Virus record (IMG/VR): IMGVR_UViG_3300036900_000256
Coordinates: 1 to 64,000 of that record
Source: a virus
Length of the DNA: 64,000 nt
Direction: 5' to 3' (one strand)
Shown: positions 7,522-15,693 of the stretch, one piece after another
Layout of the letters: each line of letters opens with the position of its first letter
How positions within the stretch are numbered: position 1 is the stretch's first letter
The notes under the pieces: generated by a model
Told to the model about the DNA's origin: nothing
Seen by the model: the letters and a program-made list of their open reading frames with translations, nothing else
Databases searched by the model: none
Made by a program: the position numbers and the translations under genes

Positions 7522-7778
7522 CCGGGGCGCACGGCGGCGGCACGCTGCGCACGGAGTACGGGGTGCGGTGGGTGCGACCGGACGGACAGGAGCACATCGC
7601 CGAGTTCGGCCACCGCATTGAGGACCGACGCCGCGCCGAGTACGCGCTGGCTGCGCATCCGGAGCTTCCGAAGTCCGAGCTGGTACGCCGCACGGTCCGA
7701 GTGTCCGGGTGGGAGCCTGTGCCCGGCGAGTTGGCCGGGTACGAGAAGCAGCCGAGGAAGAGGACGAGGAAGCACTGA
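7518..7778 (+). CDS. Hypothetical protein, 86 aa
   Basis: Starts at GTG 7518 overlapping the upstream stop. It contains T-E-Y-G-V-R-W-V-R-P-D-G, then R-R-A-E-Y-A-L-A-A-H-P, and a basic C-terminus (K-Q-P-R-K-R-T-R-K-H). Proteins of this style recur in actinophage early regions, but no function is known to me. Confidence 0.5.
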   Translation: MTGAHGGGTLRTEYGVRWVRPDGQEHIAEFGHRIEDRRRAEYALAAHPELPKSELVRRTVRVSGWEPVPGELAGYEKQPRKRTRKH

Positions 7779-8140
7779 TGAACGAGCTGATGAGCCGCTT
7801 GGTGGCTGCGATCTACGTGAAAGCGTCGCTGGCCAAGGAGGCGCAGGGCGGACCGTGGGGAAACGAGGACGAGCCCGGCGAGGTACGCGAGGTGCCGAAC
7901 GGTGGCACAGTCGCGTTTACGCCGCGGCAGGAAGACGGCCAATTCATCGCTGCCAACGACCCGCAGGTCGTCCTTCGACGCTGCGCGGCGGACCAGCGGT
8001 TGGTGAAGCTCTGGCGAGTCGTGAATACCGCGTCGAACGCGTCGCCCGACATGCGGACGGTGATGGACGAAGTGATGCGCCACCTCGCCGACGGCTACGG
8101 AATCACGTCAGCGGGCACGCTCCAGGAGCAAAGCCAGTGA
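7778..8140 (+). CDS. DUF6221 family protein
   Basis: 120-residue DUF6221-like protein: an N-terminal helix, then P-Q-V-V-L-R-R-C-A-A-D-Q-R, and a closing M-R-H-L-A-D-G-Y-G. It shares the L-R-R-C-A-A-D core with the protein at 4727. ATG 7778 overlaps the preceding stop (TGATG). Function unknown. Confidence 0.6.
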   Translation: MNELMSRLVAAIYVKASLAKEAQGGPWGNEDEPGEVREVPNGGTVAFTPRQEDGQFIAANDPQVVLRRCAADQRLVKLWRVVNTASNASPDMRTVMDEVMRHLADGYGITSAGTLQEQSQ

Positions 8141-8355
8141 GCGACATCGTCCAGCCAGTCGCAGTTGCCGACACAAGCCGCGCCTACCAGAGGTACGTGC
8201 CAGGCAACGAGCCGTACGGCAACCTCGATCAGCTGTCACAGAAGCCGTGGAGCGTGGTCCACCGCGAGTTCGGCCCTGAGGTGGCCGATGTGCTGACCAG
8301 GAAGCTGGAGCAGGCCGTGGTCGACCACATCACGAAGGGCGGACAGCGCCAGTGA
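8137..8355 (+). CDS. Hypothetical protein, 72 aa
   Basis: Starts at GTG 8137 within the preceding stop. It has Y-V-P-G-N-E-P-Y-G-N-L-D and a helical C-terminus (V-A-D-V-L-T-R-K-L-E-Q-A). No recognised domain; part of the tightly overlapping operon 5595-8905. Confidence 0.45.
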   Translation: MSDIVQPVAVADTSRAYQRYVPGNEPYGNLDQLSQKPWSVVHREFGPEVADVLTRKLEQAVVDHITKGGQRQ

Positions 8356-8585
8356 CCGAGCCGAACCCGCTGAGCGACGCGCTCGCGAAGGCCGTTGCCG
8401 GGATGAAGCACGCCGGGGACATCCTGACGACGCAGGCCGCGATCGCCTGGGTCTACAAGGGCGACCTGGTGAAGGCCCGCGAGGTGTTGGCCAAGCTCCC
8501 TGCGGACAAGCTGGTCGAGGTGTCCATGGCCGCCGCTGCGTTGTCCTCGCTCGCAGACGAAGTAGCCGCTGAGAAGCGCCCATGA
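8352..8585 (+). CDS. Hypothetical protein, 77 aa
   Basis: All-helical acidic/basic protein (A-K-A-V-A-G-M-K-H-A-G-D, then K-A-R-E-V-L-A-K-L-P-A-D-K). GTG start overlaps the upstream stop and the stop overlaps the next ATG. Function unknown. Confidence 0.45.
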   Translation: MTEPNPLSDALAKAVAGMKHAGDILTTQAAIAWVYKGDLVKAREVLAKLPADKLVEVSMAAAALSSLADEVAAEKRP

Positions 8586-8905
8586 GCGCCTCAACCCTGC
8601 AAGACGCACTGGCCGCGCCTGCCGCACAGGCCCGCGCCCGGTTCGGTGGCCACAGCAATGGCTACCTCGACGGGTCGCTCGTCGTGCATGCCGTCCGCCT
8701 GCAGGACTGGCTCGGCCTCCCCGTGCCCGGTCCTGGTTGTCACGTCGGTACCGGAACCTGGGACTTCACCCGGTTCAAGCCGACCCAGTCGCCGGTATCG
8801 TGCGGGCGGTGCACGAAGGCCGGGCTACAGCGCCCGGAGCCGAGCGGTGACCGGCCCGGCCAGCTCTTGCTTGACGTCGACCTGACAGACGCCGGGCCTG
8901 TCTAA
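8582..8905 (+). CDS. Hypothetical protein, 107 aa
   Basis: Unrecognised protein with a single C-G-R-C pair (S-C-G-R-C-T-K-A-G) that could be half of a zinc site. It ends the recombinase operon; the GntR gene begins 13 bp later behind its own promoter-like sequence. Confidence 0.45.
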   Translation: MSASTLQDALAAPAAQARARFGGHSNGYLDGSLVVHAVRLQDWLGLPVPGPGCHVGTGTWDFTRFKPTQSPVSCGRCTKAGLQRPEPSGDRPGQLLLDVDLTDAGPV

Positions 8906-8912
8906 GTAGGCT
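8882..8912 (+). promoter_or_regulatory. Putative promoter of the GntR gene
   Basis: CTGACA at 8882-8887 and TAGGCT at 8907-8912 (19-nt spacer), with the ATG only 6 nt further on, so the transcript would be leaderless. The same TAGGCT hexamer forms both -10 elements at 2422-2480. Confidence 0.4.
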
Positions 8913-8918
8913 AGCCGT

Positions 8919-9335
8919 ATGGCACTGGACCCGGACGACTCCCGCCCGCCATACGTGCAGGTCGCGGCCGCGCTGCGCGCCGAGATCCTGGTCGGGCTCC
9001 TCAAGCCGGGGGCACAACTCCCGTCGCGCGTGGAGCTGGCGAAGAAGTACGAGGTCGCTCCGATGACCGTGCAGAGCGCCCTGCGCGAGTTGCGCGACGA
9101 CGGACTGATCGTGTCCCGGCAGGGCAGCGGCGTGTTCGTCCGTAACCGTTTCCACATCGACGCAACCACCCGGATCCGCGCGGCCCGGCGAGCGCTCGAC
9201 GAGATCCACGCTCCGATGAGTGCTGCGGACAGGCGGTGCCGCGAGTGCCGGGACGCACTCGGGCGCAACCTCCCGTGGCCCTGCCGCACGTGGCAGCAGA
9301 TCGCGCCCGTGCTGGACGATCAGGACGAGACCTGA
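8919..9335 (+). CDS. GntR-family regulator
   Basis: 138-residue regulator. The N-terminal winged helix-turn-helix (about 10-78) is typical of GntR: Y-V-Q-V-A-A-A-L-R-A-E-I, P-S-R-V-E-L-A-K-K-Y-E-V, and V-S-R-Q-G-S-G-V-F-V. The C-terminus is short, has C-R-E-C plus a third cysteine, and lacks a full FadR/UTRA effector domain. Such truncated regulators are common in actinomycete mobile elements, and it may control the recombinase operon or the opposed modification cluster. Its 3' end overlaps the convergent gene at 9320. Confidence 0.75.
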   Translation: MALDPDDSRPPYVQVAAALRAEILVGLLKPGAQLPSRVELAKKYEVAPMTVQSALRELRDDGLIVSRQGSGVFVRNRFHIDATTRIRAARRALDEIHAPMSAADRRCRECRDALGRNLPWPCRTWQQIAPVLDDQDET

Positions 9336-9556
9336 CGCCGGACGTCACTCATCAGCACCGCGTTCGCCTCGTTGCCGTCCGGCCAGATTTCCTCGACCGC
9401 GATGCCCGCGATGGTGAGCGCCATGTGGTCGATCGGCTCGTCGACGGACTCGACCGGCATCCACCCGCCGAGGACCCACCGCGCGACGATGGTCGGCACC
9501 ACGAGGCAGTACACGCCGAGGTTGAGCACCGCGAGCAGGGCGTAGGTAAGGCTCAC
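9320..9556 (-). CDS. Small membrane protein
   Basis: 78 residues with one N-terminal membrane helix (about 4-26: A-L-L-A-V-L-N-L-G-V-Y-C-L-V-V) and an acidic tail. The GTG start overlaps the glycosyltransferase stop (GTGA), which supports it as the last gene of the minus-strand modification cluster. It may anchor or accompany the cluster's enzymes. Its stop overlaps the convergent GntR gene. Confidence 0.5.
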   Translation of the reverse strand: MSLTYALLAVLNLGVYCLVVPTIVARWVLGGWMPVESVDEPIDHMALTIAGIAVEEIWPDGNEANAVLMSDVRRQVSS

Positions 9557-10254
9557 CACGGCCGAAACCCCCACTTGTCGACGAACGTGGCCATGTCCTT
9601 GCCTGTCTGCTCCTGCAGCACCGGGTTGGCCGCGGTGGACTGGTCCGGGTGGCGGTGCCGGATCGCACCGTCCGGGAATGGGACGCGGACCGTACCGCCG
9701 CGCTGGAGTGCCTGCTGTTCGATGTCGTCGTCCCCGCACCACCAGCGCATCCGCTCGTCTGCGCGGATGCCTGAGTGGCCGCGCACCACGAAGCAGAACC
9801 CCGTCATCCTGTCTGCCAACCCGACCGGGCCCTTGTCGACGTTGGCCCTGAACGTCGCACCGGGGAACGCGACGTCGGCTGACCAAACCTCGAACGCCCT
9901 CGACATCACGTCGAAGAAGTCGGGCGGCAACACGACGTCGTCGTTGAGCACCGCCACCGCGTACTCGGCCCCGGCGGCAAGCTCCGCAGCCCAGTCCAGG
10001 CCGATGTTCCACAGCCGGGACAGGTTCGGTGGCTGCTCCTCATCGCGCACCACACGGATCCGGCGACCAAGGAACTGGGTGAATTGGTCGCCCCTGAGTC
10101 CTGCGGCACCGCAGATGGACGGGTCGCTGGCATTGTCGATCACCAGTACCGAGACCTCGGGCGGGATGGACGCCAGCAACTCGGTCAGCTCGGCGGGGCG
10201 GTTGTGGGTAGGGATGACCGCGAACATCACGAGCGGCTGGATCCACGCGCTCAC
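9553..10254 (-). CDS. Glycosyltransferase family 2-like
   Basis: 233-residue GT-A fold transferase: F-A-V-I-P-T-H-N-R-P at residues 10-20, V-L-V-I-D-N-A-S-D for the sugar-nucleotide site, and V-L-N-D-D-V-V-L-P in place of the D-x-D metal motif. W-C-G-D-D-D-I-E follows as a likely catalytic segment. It starts at GTG 10254 inside the methyltransferase stop. Third enzyme of the modification cluster. The acceptor (virion protein, cell surface or DNA base) is not evident. Confidence 0.75.
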   Translation of the reverse strand: MSAWIQPLVMFAVIPTHNRPAELTELLASIPPEVSVLVIDNASDPSICGAAGLRGDQFTQFLGRRIRVVRDEEQPPNLSRLWNIGLDWAAELAAGAEYAVAVLNDDVVLPPDFFDVMSRAFEVWSADVAFPGATFRANVDKGPVGLADRMTGFCFVVRGHSGIRADERMRWWCGDDDIEQQALQRGGTVRVPFPDGAIRHRHPDQSTAANPVLQEQTGKDMATFVDKWGFRPW

Positions 10255-10760
10255 GAAATCCTCCGGGCCCACGCGTAGACGTCGCCGGGGATCGGGTTGT
10301 AATGCACGGCGCTCACCGCGAACACCTGGTCGAGCAGCACCTCGATCGGCCCCGGAGGAACGTTCGCGTACCACTCCCCTGGTGCTGGGTCCATCTCGCC
10401 TCGTGCACCGTGGGGGCGACGCCCGTCGCTGGCGCAGGTGAGGATTAGGTGGCCTCCTCGGCGCAGCGCCCACCACGCGGTGAGAACGCACTTCTGCCAT
10501 TCCTCGACGTGCTCAAGCAGTTCGGTGCACAGCACCAGGTCGTAGGTCCGGTCGGGTTGCCAGGTGCAGGCATCAGCCACGAAGTCGACCCCTGGGCCGG
10601 GCTCCGCGTCGAGACCGAACCAGGTGGCGCCGGGAAAGTGTGCTCGGGCGGTGCCGTTGATGTCCGCGCCGCCGAGGTCGAGCGCGACGCACCCCGCGCC
10701 TGCCCCGATGCCCGCGGCGTCGCGCATCGTCGCGACCGCTTCGTACGCCTCGGTGTGCAT
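10251..10760 (-). CDS. Class I SAM-dependent methyltransferase
   Basis: 169-residue Rossmann methyltransferase. Motif I is V-A-L-D-L-G-G-A-D, the acidic second strand gives F-G-L-D-A-E-P, and the motif D-L-V-L-C-T-E-L-L-E-H-V matches small-molecule and sugar methyltransferases. There is no DNA target-recognition region, so the substrate is likely a sugar or small molecule. The ATG at 10760 overlaps the oxygenase stop (TGATG). Confidence 0.75.
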   Translation of the reverse strand: MHTEAYEAVATMRDAAGIGAGAGCVALDLGGADINGTARAHFPGATWFGLDAEPGPGVDFVADACTWQPDRTYDLVLCTELLEHVEEWQKCVLTAWWALRRGGHLILTCASDGRRPHGARGEMDPAPGEWYANVPPGPIEVLLDQVFAVSAVHYNPIPGDVYAWARRIS

Positions 10761-11422
10761 CAGGCCATCGCCTCGGGTTGCCACACCGTGGAGTGCGCGT
10801 CGCTGATGTCCGCGCGGAGCGGCGCGTAGAAATAGCAGGCCAGCGACTTCCGCAGGTGGTCGCCGAGGATCGGTTCGGGGTGCCCGTGCCAGGACGCGTC
10901 CGAGGTGGCGAACAGGACGGTGCGGTTGAACTCCGGCAACACCTCCACCTCGCGGTGCTCGCCGAGGAACAGGGTGCCGCCCCACTCCGCCCGCCAGTCG
11001 CGGTTGAGGAACACCATCAGGTTCAGACGCCGCTCCAGCGGCAGGTCGGGGTGGACGTTGAAGTCGACGTGGCTGGCCAGCCTGCCGCCTTCGGAGGTCA
11101 TGTGCATCCCGCCGCCGACGGTGTCCGCGGTGAGCGGCCCGATCCCGGTCGCCTGGGCGAGCGCGGCGCACACCTCGGGCGAGCGGACGTGGTCGAACCA
11201 GGCGCTCGTCTCCGGCCCCCAGCACGCGTCGCCCCCTGCGCGTTTGCCCCATTCCTTGGGGTCTGGGTAGGTAACCCAACGGCGGTCGTCCGGTGCCGGG
11301 AACTCTGCGGCGATCGCGTCCAACCAGGCCGGGTGCCACAGCCCGTCGAGTACCACGTGTGGGAACGGCGCGGCACCGGCGAACCGGTCCGCGTCCACGT
11401 TGATGCTGGTCAGATCACCCAT
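10760..11422 (-). CDS. 2-oxoglutarate/Fe(II)-dependent oxygenase
   Basis: 221-codon gene for a 2OG-Fe(II) oxygenase of the prolyl-4-hydroxylase/PKHD type. Iron ligands are seen as H-V-D-F and a distal S-W-H-G-H, with R-K-S-L-A-C-Y-F-Y supplying the 2OG-binding arginine; W-G-G-T-L-F-L precedes them as in the family. It would hydroxylate a protein, sugar or base. It sits between glycosyltransferase and methyltransferase genes with overlapping stops, implying a shared pathway. Confidence 0.75.
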   Translation of the reverse strand: MGDLTSINVDADRFAGAAPFPHVVLDGLWHPAWLDAIAAEFPAPDDRRWVTYPDPKEWGKRAGGDACWGPETSAWFDHVRSPEVCAALAQATGIGPLTADTVGGGMHMTSEGGRLASHVDFNVHPDLPLERRLNLMVFLNRDWRAEWGGTLFLGEHREVEVLPEFNRTVLFATSDASWHGHPEPILGDHLRKSLACYFYAPLRADISDAHSTVWQPEAMA

Positions 11423-11786
11423 GACGCTGCTCCAGGGGCAGGGCGATCGCGACCTGACCGAAGACCTTCGACGCGCGTGCGAACATCCCGCCGAGCCGGT
11501 AGAACGCGGCCTGCGCCTCGCGCGACGGCACACCGGGCACGAAGGCGTGGCCGGTCTCGACGAGCGCGTCCGACATGTCGCGGAGCAGAGCGCCGACGTT
11601 GACGATCTCCTGCTGCGGCGTCTCGTTGTCGACGACGTCGGCAGCGACAGGTGGGGTGAACGACTGCCCCCAGGTACGCTGGCAACCTGGGCAGATCCAC
11701 TGCTGGCCGGGGAGGATGTCGCTCGGCGGCGCGCACCGATGCTCGGGCTTACTGTCCGGCTGGGCCACATCGGGCTGATCGGTCAT
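11415..11786 (-). CDS. Hypothetical protein with zinc-ribbon-like motif
   Basis: 123 residues. An upstream C and W-I-C-P-G-C-Q-R-T-W near residue 31 suggest a zinc knuckle; the remainder is helical (A-L-L-R-D-M-S-D-A-L-V). It overlaps the GT4 gene by 4 bp and the oxygenase start by 8 bp, so it is embedded in the modification operon. Function unknown. Confidence 0.5.
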   Translation of the reverse strand: MTDQPDVAQPDSKPEHRCAPPSDILPGQQWICPGCQRTWGQSFTPPVAADVVDNETPQQEIVNVGALLRDMSDALVETGHAFVPGVPSREAQAAFYRLGGMFARASKVFGQVAIALPLEQRHG

Positions 11787-12808
11787 GACGCCTCCTTGCG
11801 GGTCACGGCGGTGGTCAGGTTCGACAGCAAGGCGTCTTCCCACAGGTGCCCGTTGCCTTCGATCGTGTGCTGGGCGGCTAGGTGGCGGGCGGCGGCGCTC
11901 ATCTCGGCCCGCATCGATGTGTCGAGCACGAGGTCGGTGAGTGCCTTCGACCACTCGTGCGGGCGGGTCACGAGCAGCCCGGTCTCGCCGTGCCGCACGA
12001 ACGCTGGGTAGGGGCCGACGTCGGAGGCGACGATCGGGAGCCCCCGCGTAGCCGCTTCTAGCGCCTTCAACCAGGACTTGGACTGGTTGAACACGTGCGG
12101 GTGCAGCGGAGCCAGGGCGATGTCGAACGCGCCGAGCGCCTCGTAGTAGTCCCAGATGCCGTCGACCCACCCGGTGACGCGGAGCCGGTCGCGGGGGAAC
12201 TTCCGCTGCGACGGGAAGGTGCCACCGATCGCGTGGTAGACCGCCGCGGGGTTGCGTTTGAGCCAGCGCGCCAGCTGCGGGGCGGCTTCATCCCAGTCCA
12301 TCGCGTGGGTCGAAGACCCTGCCCAGCCGACGACGAACCGGTCGTCGGCGCGCTCCGGCGCGGGCAGGTCGAGGACCCCGGCCGGGATGAAGTTCGGGAT
12401 CACGACGACGTTCGGGTTGATCGGCCGGACGATGTCGGCCAGCGGCTCCGTCGACACTGTCACCAGGTCGGCCAGCCGCAGGTTCGTGCGCAGGTTCTGG
12501 CCGACGCCGGGCTGCGAGAAGAACGCATGCGACTCCTCTGAGCTGGGCGGCACCTGCCACAGGTCGTCGTCCAGCTCGAACACCATCAGCGGCCGCTTCG
12601 GGTGCTGGGCGATGCGCTGCCACCGCACGCTCGGGTCGTACATGCACACCCGCTGCCCGATCACCACGTCCGCAGTGTCGAGCCACTCGTCGGGCATCTG
12701 CATCGAGGTGAGCACCTCGTGCCCGCGGCGGCCGAGCTCGTCGGACGGCATCTGCATCCGGTACCAACCGCAGCCGCTGCTGTCCGCGCTCCAGCTGAAG
12801 ATCTTCAC
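11783..12808 (-). CDS. Glycosyltransferase family 4-like
   Basis: GT-B glycosyltransferase, 341 residues. The N-terminal S-W-S-A-D-S-S-G-C-G-W-Y-R is typical of phage and exopolysaccharide GT4 enzymes. The C-terminal nucleotide-sugar domain has V-G-W-A-G-S-S-T-H, R-V-T-G-W-V-D and the E-A-A-x-x-G-L-P-I-V-A-S-D signature. GTG 12808 is chosen because the family N-terminus begins there; an ATG at 12916 adds 36 unrelated residues. First gene of the minus-strand cluster, divergent from the tail fibre, so sugar addition to virion proteins is a reasonable inference. Confidence 0.8.
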   Translation of the reverse strand: MKIFSWSADSSGCGWYRMQMPSDELGRRGHEVLTSMQMPDEWLDTADVVIGQRVCMYDPSVRWQRIAQHPKRPLMVFELDDDLWQVPPSSEESHAFFSQPGVGQNLRTNLRLADLVTVSTEPLADIVRPINPNVVVIPNFIPAGVLDLPAPERADDRFVVGWAGSSTHAMDWDEAAPQLARWLKRNPAAVYHAIGGTFPSQRKFPRDRLRVTGWVDGIWDYYEALGAFDIALAPLHPHVFNQSKSWLKALEAATRGLPIVASDVGPYPAFVRHGETGLLVTRPHEWSKALTDLVLDTSMRAEMSAAARHLAAQHTIEGNGHLWEDALLSNLTTAVTRKEAS

Positions 12809-12889
12809 GGCTGGGGCCCCACCGGGGAAACGTCCTGGATCGGCATGCGCGCTCCCGTGGTGGCCGGAAATCTTCCCGTTGAAATGGTA

Positions 12890-12904
12890 GATGACCGAAG
12901 AATC
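12890..12904. promoter_or_regulatory. Late-region motif GATGACCGAAGAATC
   Basis: In the 193-bp gap between the GT4 gene and the tail fibre. GATGACCGAAGAA recurs exactly at 17582-17594 before the portal gene, and CCGAAGAATC recurs at 15181-15190 (reverse) and 15209-15218. This is a shared word upstream of three late genes, possibly a regulator site. Confidence 0.4.
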
Positions 12905-13001
12905 CGCCGAGACCATGCCCGATCACGGTGCATGCTTACGGTGTTCCTCGTGCCGACGCCACGGCCGGACCGCCGCATCCTCGCGCCCTAAAGGAGCCCC
13001 G

Positions 13002-14534
13002 ATGCCACTCCCCCCGGCCGTCGGCACGGTCACGATCGACTTCGACATCCGCCACCCGCAGACCGGCACACCGGGCAACGGCACCGTGCTGGTCACGCTG
13101 CCCTACGCCCTGCGGGACACCACGGATCACGTGATCCTCGGCGCGGGCACCATCACTGCGCTGTGTGTCGACGGCGTCGGCTCGGTCACCATCCCGGACC
13201 CGAATGACACCGATGTCAGCCCCCAGGGTTGGGCACCGCACATCAGCGTCCTGACCGACGTTTACGCCGCCGAGTACGACATTGTCATCCCGGACGGCTC
13301 GGCCGGTCTGACCCTGCACCTGTCGAACCTCGCCCCCGCCGAGACCCCGCCTCAGGTGTTCGCCTACGCGCTCGTGTCACAGCTCGCCGGTTACCTGCCA
13401 CTCACGGGCGGCACGCTGTCCGGCCCAGCCTCGTGGAACGGCACCCCGTCCGCGTCCGGGCACCTCACCACCAAGGCCTACGTCGACAGCCTCATCGTCT
13501 CGGGCGGGGTCCCCGACGCGACCACCAGCAGCAAGGGCGTCGTCCAGCTCGCTGGAGATCTCGGCGGTACTGCAGCCGCGCCCACGGTTCCAGGGCTGGC
13601 CAGCAAGTACGTCAAGCCCGGCTCAGGAATCCCCTTGGGTGACCTGACTGCTGCCGTGCAGACCAGCCTGGGCAAGGCAGACACGGCCGTCCAACCAGGC
13701 GCACTCGCGGCGGTGGCCACGTCCGGCGCGAAGGCCGACGTCGGCCTCGGCAACGTCGACAACACCAGCGACCTGGGCAAACCGATCTCCACCGCGACCC
13801 AGACCGCGCTCGACGCCAAGGTCGCGAAGGCCACCCTCACGGCCAAGGGCGACCTGTACATCGCGACCGCCTCGGGCACGGTCGTCCGGCTACCGGTCGG
13901 CACCGACGACCAGGTGCTGACGGCCGACTCCGCCCAGACCGCGGGCGTGGCCTGGGCAACCCCGTCGGGCGGCACCGTCGACATCCCGTCCACCGCCGCC
14001 CAGCAGGGTTTCGTCGGCTGGACCGGCGACCTGCTCACCTGGACGACCAGGTCAGGTGTCGGCGACGGCGACGTCTCCCTCGTCCGCCTGCCTCTACCAG
14101 CAGGTAAGGCCGTCACCACACTGTGGGTCGCCGTCAGCACCGCGGGCACCTACTCCGCGACCGGGAAGCCCAACCAGCTCGGCATCTGGGACGACGACGG
14201 GACCCTGCTGTCCCTCACCCCTGACGACTCGACCCTGTACACCAGCAACGGGTGGCGCTCCGGCACGCTGACGACCCCCGTCGCCTCGTCCGGGACCCTC
14301 CGGTACTGCTACGTCGGTTTCATCGTCGGCGGCCAAACCGGGCTACAGCTCTACTACCCCACCGCGGCCAACCTCGTCGGCTCCACATCCGAGGGGAACG
14401 TCCTCAACGGGGGGCCGATCACCCGACGACGCGCCGTGTACCTCACCGGCCAGTCCGCGCTGCCCAGCAGCTTCAACCCGACCACCGTCGGCACCGTCAC
14501 TGCCTACATGCCCCTTCTCGCGATGTCCGCGTAA
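13002..14534 (+). CDS. Phage tail fibre / receptor-binding-type protein
   Basis: 510-residue protein with tail-fibre character. An N-terminal beta-rich domain (1-125) is followed by [12 protein letters not shown] and T-T-K-A-Y-V-D-S fibre repeats (about 125-165). A shaft of short repeats comes next ([14 protein letters not shown] and A-L-D-A-K-V-A-K), then a beta-rich, glycine- and threonine-rich tip. It starts at ATG 13002 with AGGAG at 12992-12996. It is placed upstream of the terminase rather than with the other tail genes, which suggests a separately exchangeable adsorption module. Confidence 0.75.
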   Translation: MPLPPAVGTVTIDFDIRHPQTGTPGNGTVLVTLPYALRDTTDHVILGAGTITALCVDGVGSVTIPDPNDTDVSPQGWAPHISVLTDVYAAEYDIVIPDGSAGLTLHLSNLAPAETPPQVFAYALVSQLAGYLPLTGGTLSGPASWNGTPSASGHLTTKAYVDSLIVSGGVPDATTSSKGVVQLAGDLGGTAAAPTVPGLASKYVKPGSGIPLGDLTAAVQTSLGKADTAVQPGALAAVATSGAKADVGLGNVDNTSDLGKPISTATQTALDAKVAKATLTAKGDLYIATASGTVVRLPVGTDDQVLTADSAQTAGVAWATPSGGTVDIPSTAAQQGFVGWTGDLLTWTTRSGVGDGDVSLVRLPLPAGKAVTTLWVAVSTAGTYSATGKPNQLGIWDDDGTLLSLTPDDSTLYTSNGWRSGTLTTPVASSGTLRYCYVGFIVGGQTGLQLYYPTAANLVGSTSEGNVLNGGPITRRRAVYLTGQSALPSSFNPTTVGTVTAYMPLLAMSA

Positions 14535-14547
14535 CCACCACACAAAG

Positions 14548-14561
14548 GCGCTGATCAGCGC
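14548..14561. promoter_or_regulatory. 14-bp perfect palindrome
   Basis: GCGCTGATCAGCGC, loopless, in the 45-bp gap between the fibre gene and the small-terminase candidate. It could be a dimeric protein-binding site or a cos/pac-associated site; nothing distinguishes these. Confidence 0.25.
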
Positions 14562-14579
14562 GAACAGTTGGAGCCGAAC

Positions 14580-15125
14580 ATGACCACCACACCGGCTGGG
14601 ACCGAAATCGTGCGGTTCGCCTACGACGAGCCGCGCAACACGGCAGACATCGCGCGCGAGCAGCAACTGTGCTTCCGCTTGCGCATCGAGCACTTCACGA
14701 TCCGGCAGATCGCTGAGCTGACCGGGCTCGGCGTGGCCACGGTGCACAAGCGCATCACGGACGAGATCACCGAGACGGTGGCCCCGTACCGGGAGCAGTA
14801 CAAGTCGATGGCGCGGGAGCGGCTGGACAACATGTCGCGGAAGGTGCTGGACCTGATGTCCCAGCCCCGCTACCTGGTGCATGAGGGCAAGGTGGTGAGG
14901 GTCGACGGGGCTCCGGTCCTGGACGCGGAGTACCAGTTGCGGTGCCTGGACAGGTTGATGGCGATTGAGCGGCAACGGGCGCAGATGGAGGGCTATAACG
15001 CGCCGGTGAAGGTGGACGCGACGGTGACTGAGGTGACTCAGGAGGACATCGAGGCGGCGGCGATGATCCGGGAGGCGAAGGCGCGGGCGGCGGCGCAGCG
15101 GGAGCGGTTGCAGGCTGAGGCGTGA
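14580..15125 (+). CDS. terS: Probable terminase small subunit
   Basis: 181-residue HTH protein. I-R-Q-I-A-E-L-T-G-L-G-V-A-T-V-H-K-R-I (about 40-60) is a helix-turn-helix, followed by a helical oligomerisation region and a coiled-coil, highly charged C-terminus (A-K-A-R-A-A-A-Q-R-E-R-L). Size, HTH and location before the large subunit fit a DNA-recognition small terminase. Four small genes separate it from the large subunit, so the call is by context. Confidence 0.6.
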   Translation: MTTTPAGTEIVRFAYDEPRNTADIAREQQLCFRLRIEHFTIRQIAELTGLGVATVHKRITDEITETVAPYREQYKSMARERLDNMSRKVLDLMSQPRYLVHEGKVVRVDGAPVLDAEYQLRCLDRLMAIERQRAQMEGYNAPVKVDATVTEVTQEDIEAAAMIREAKARAAAQRERLQAEA

Positions 15126-15175
15126 GCACCGGCGAGCGTCGATACGGGAGATCCTCCTGCACAATGGGTGTTTCA

Positions 15176-15223
15176 CCGCAGATTCTTCGGCCACCTCGCG
15201 GGGTTGAGCCGAAGAATCTGCGG
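15176..15223. promoter_or_regulatory. 16-bp inverted repeat with CCGAAGAATC arms
   Basis: CCGCAGATTCTTCGGC (15176-15191) and its exact complement (15208-15223) around a 16-nt loop, ahead of the gene at 15248. No U-tract follows. The arms carry the word found at 12895 and 17587, so a protein operator or mRNA hairpin is more likely than a terminator. Confidence 0.5.
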
Positions 15224-15247
15224 CCCGCCTCGCAGGAAGGCCCGATC

Positions 15248-15523
15248 ATGGACAGCCCCAAACTCGGCACCGACGTCCTCTACACACTCAACGAGGGCGA
15301 CATCGAAACGATCCGGCAACTCGTACCCCGCATCAACTCGGCAGCCGGACAGAACCTCAACCAACCCACCGCAGGCGAGCAGTACCCCGCCAAGGTCGTC
15401 CGGTGCTGGCCCAACTCGTCAGCCGCGAACCTGAAAGTCTTCCTCGACGGTGGCGCGACCGCCGAACTGTGGGCCACCTCCCGCGTCGAGGGCACCGGGC
15501 CGGGCACCTGGCAGCGGCCGTGA
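15248..15523 (+). CDS. Hypothetical phage protein, 91 aa
   Basis: Unrecognised protein: an N-terminal helix (E-G-D-I-E-T-I-R-Q-L-V-P-R-I), then a beta-rich part with Y-P-A-K-V-V-R-C-W-P and K-V-F-L-D-G-G. An AGGA lies 9 bp upstream of ATG 15248. It is coupled to the next membrane protein by GTGA overlap. By position it belongs to the packaging module. Confidence 0.55.
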   Translation: MDSPKLGTDVLYTLNEGDIETIRQLVPRINSAAGQNLNQPTAGEQYPAKVVRCWPNSSAANLKVFLDGGATAELWATSRVEGTGPGTWQRP

Positions 15524-15681
15524 ACCCGCCGCTCCTCGCCGCGATCACACTGCTCGCCCTGCTGTGCTGGGGCTTGGCCAAGGTGACCTCGGAGCAGGTT
15601 GGGCGCGTCCTCAACGTGCTCGCCGTCGCCCTTGTGGCAGCGGCGCTGGCCGTCCTCCTGTACACGACCGTGACCCTGTAG
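15520..15681 (+). CDS. Small membrane protein, 53 aa
   Basis: Two hydrophobic segments (about 4-18 and 30-50) separated by W-G-L-A-K-V-T-S-E-Q-V-G. GTG 15520 overlaps the preceding stop. Possibly a membrane accessory protein; no family recognised. Confidence 0.5.
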   Translation: MNPPLLAAITLLALLCWGLAKVTSEQVGRVLNVLAVALVAAALAVLLYTTVTL

Positions 15682-15693
15682 ATCGGAGACGAC

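Noticed and set aside
12809-13001. Strong divergent promoter between GT4 and tail fibre
   Set aside because: TTGAAA at 12878 has no matching -10 at proper distance on either strand; only the CCGAAGAATC word was retained.
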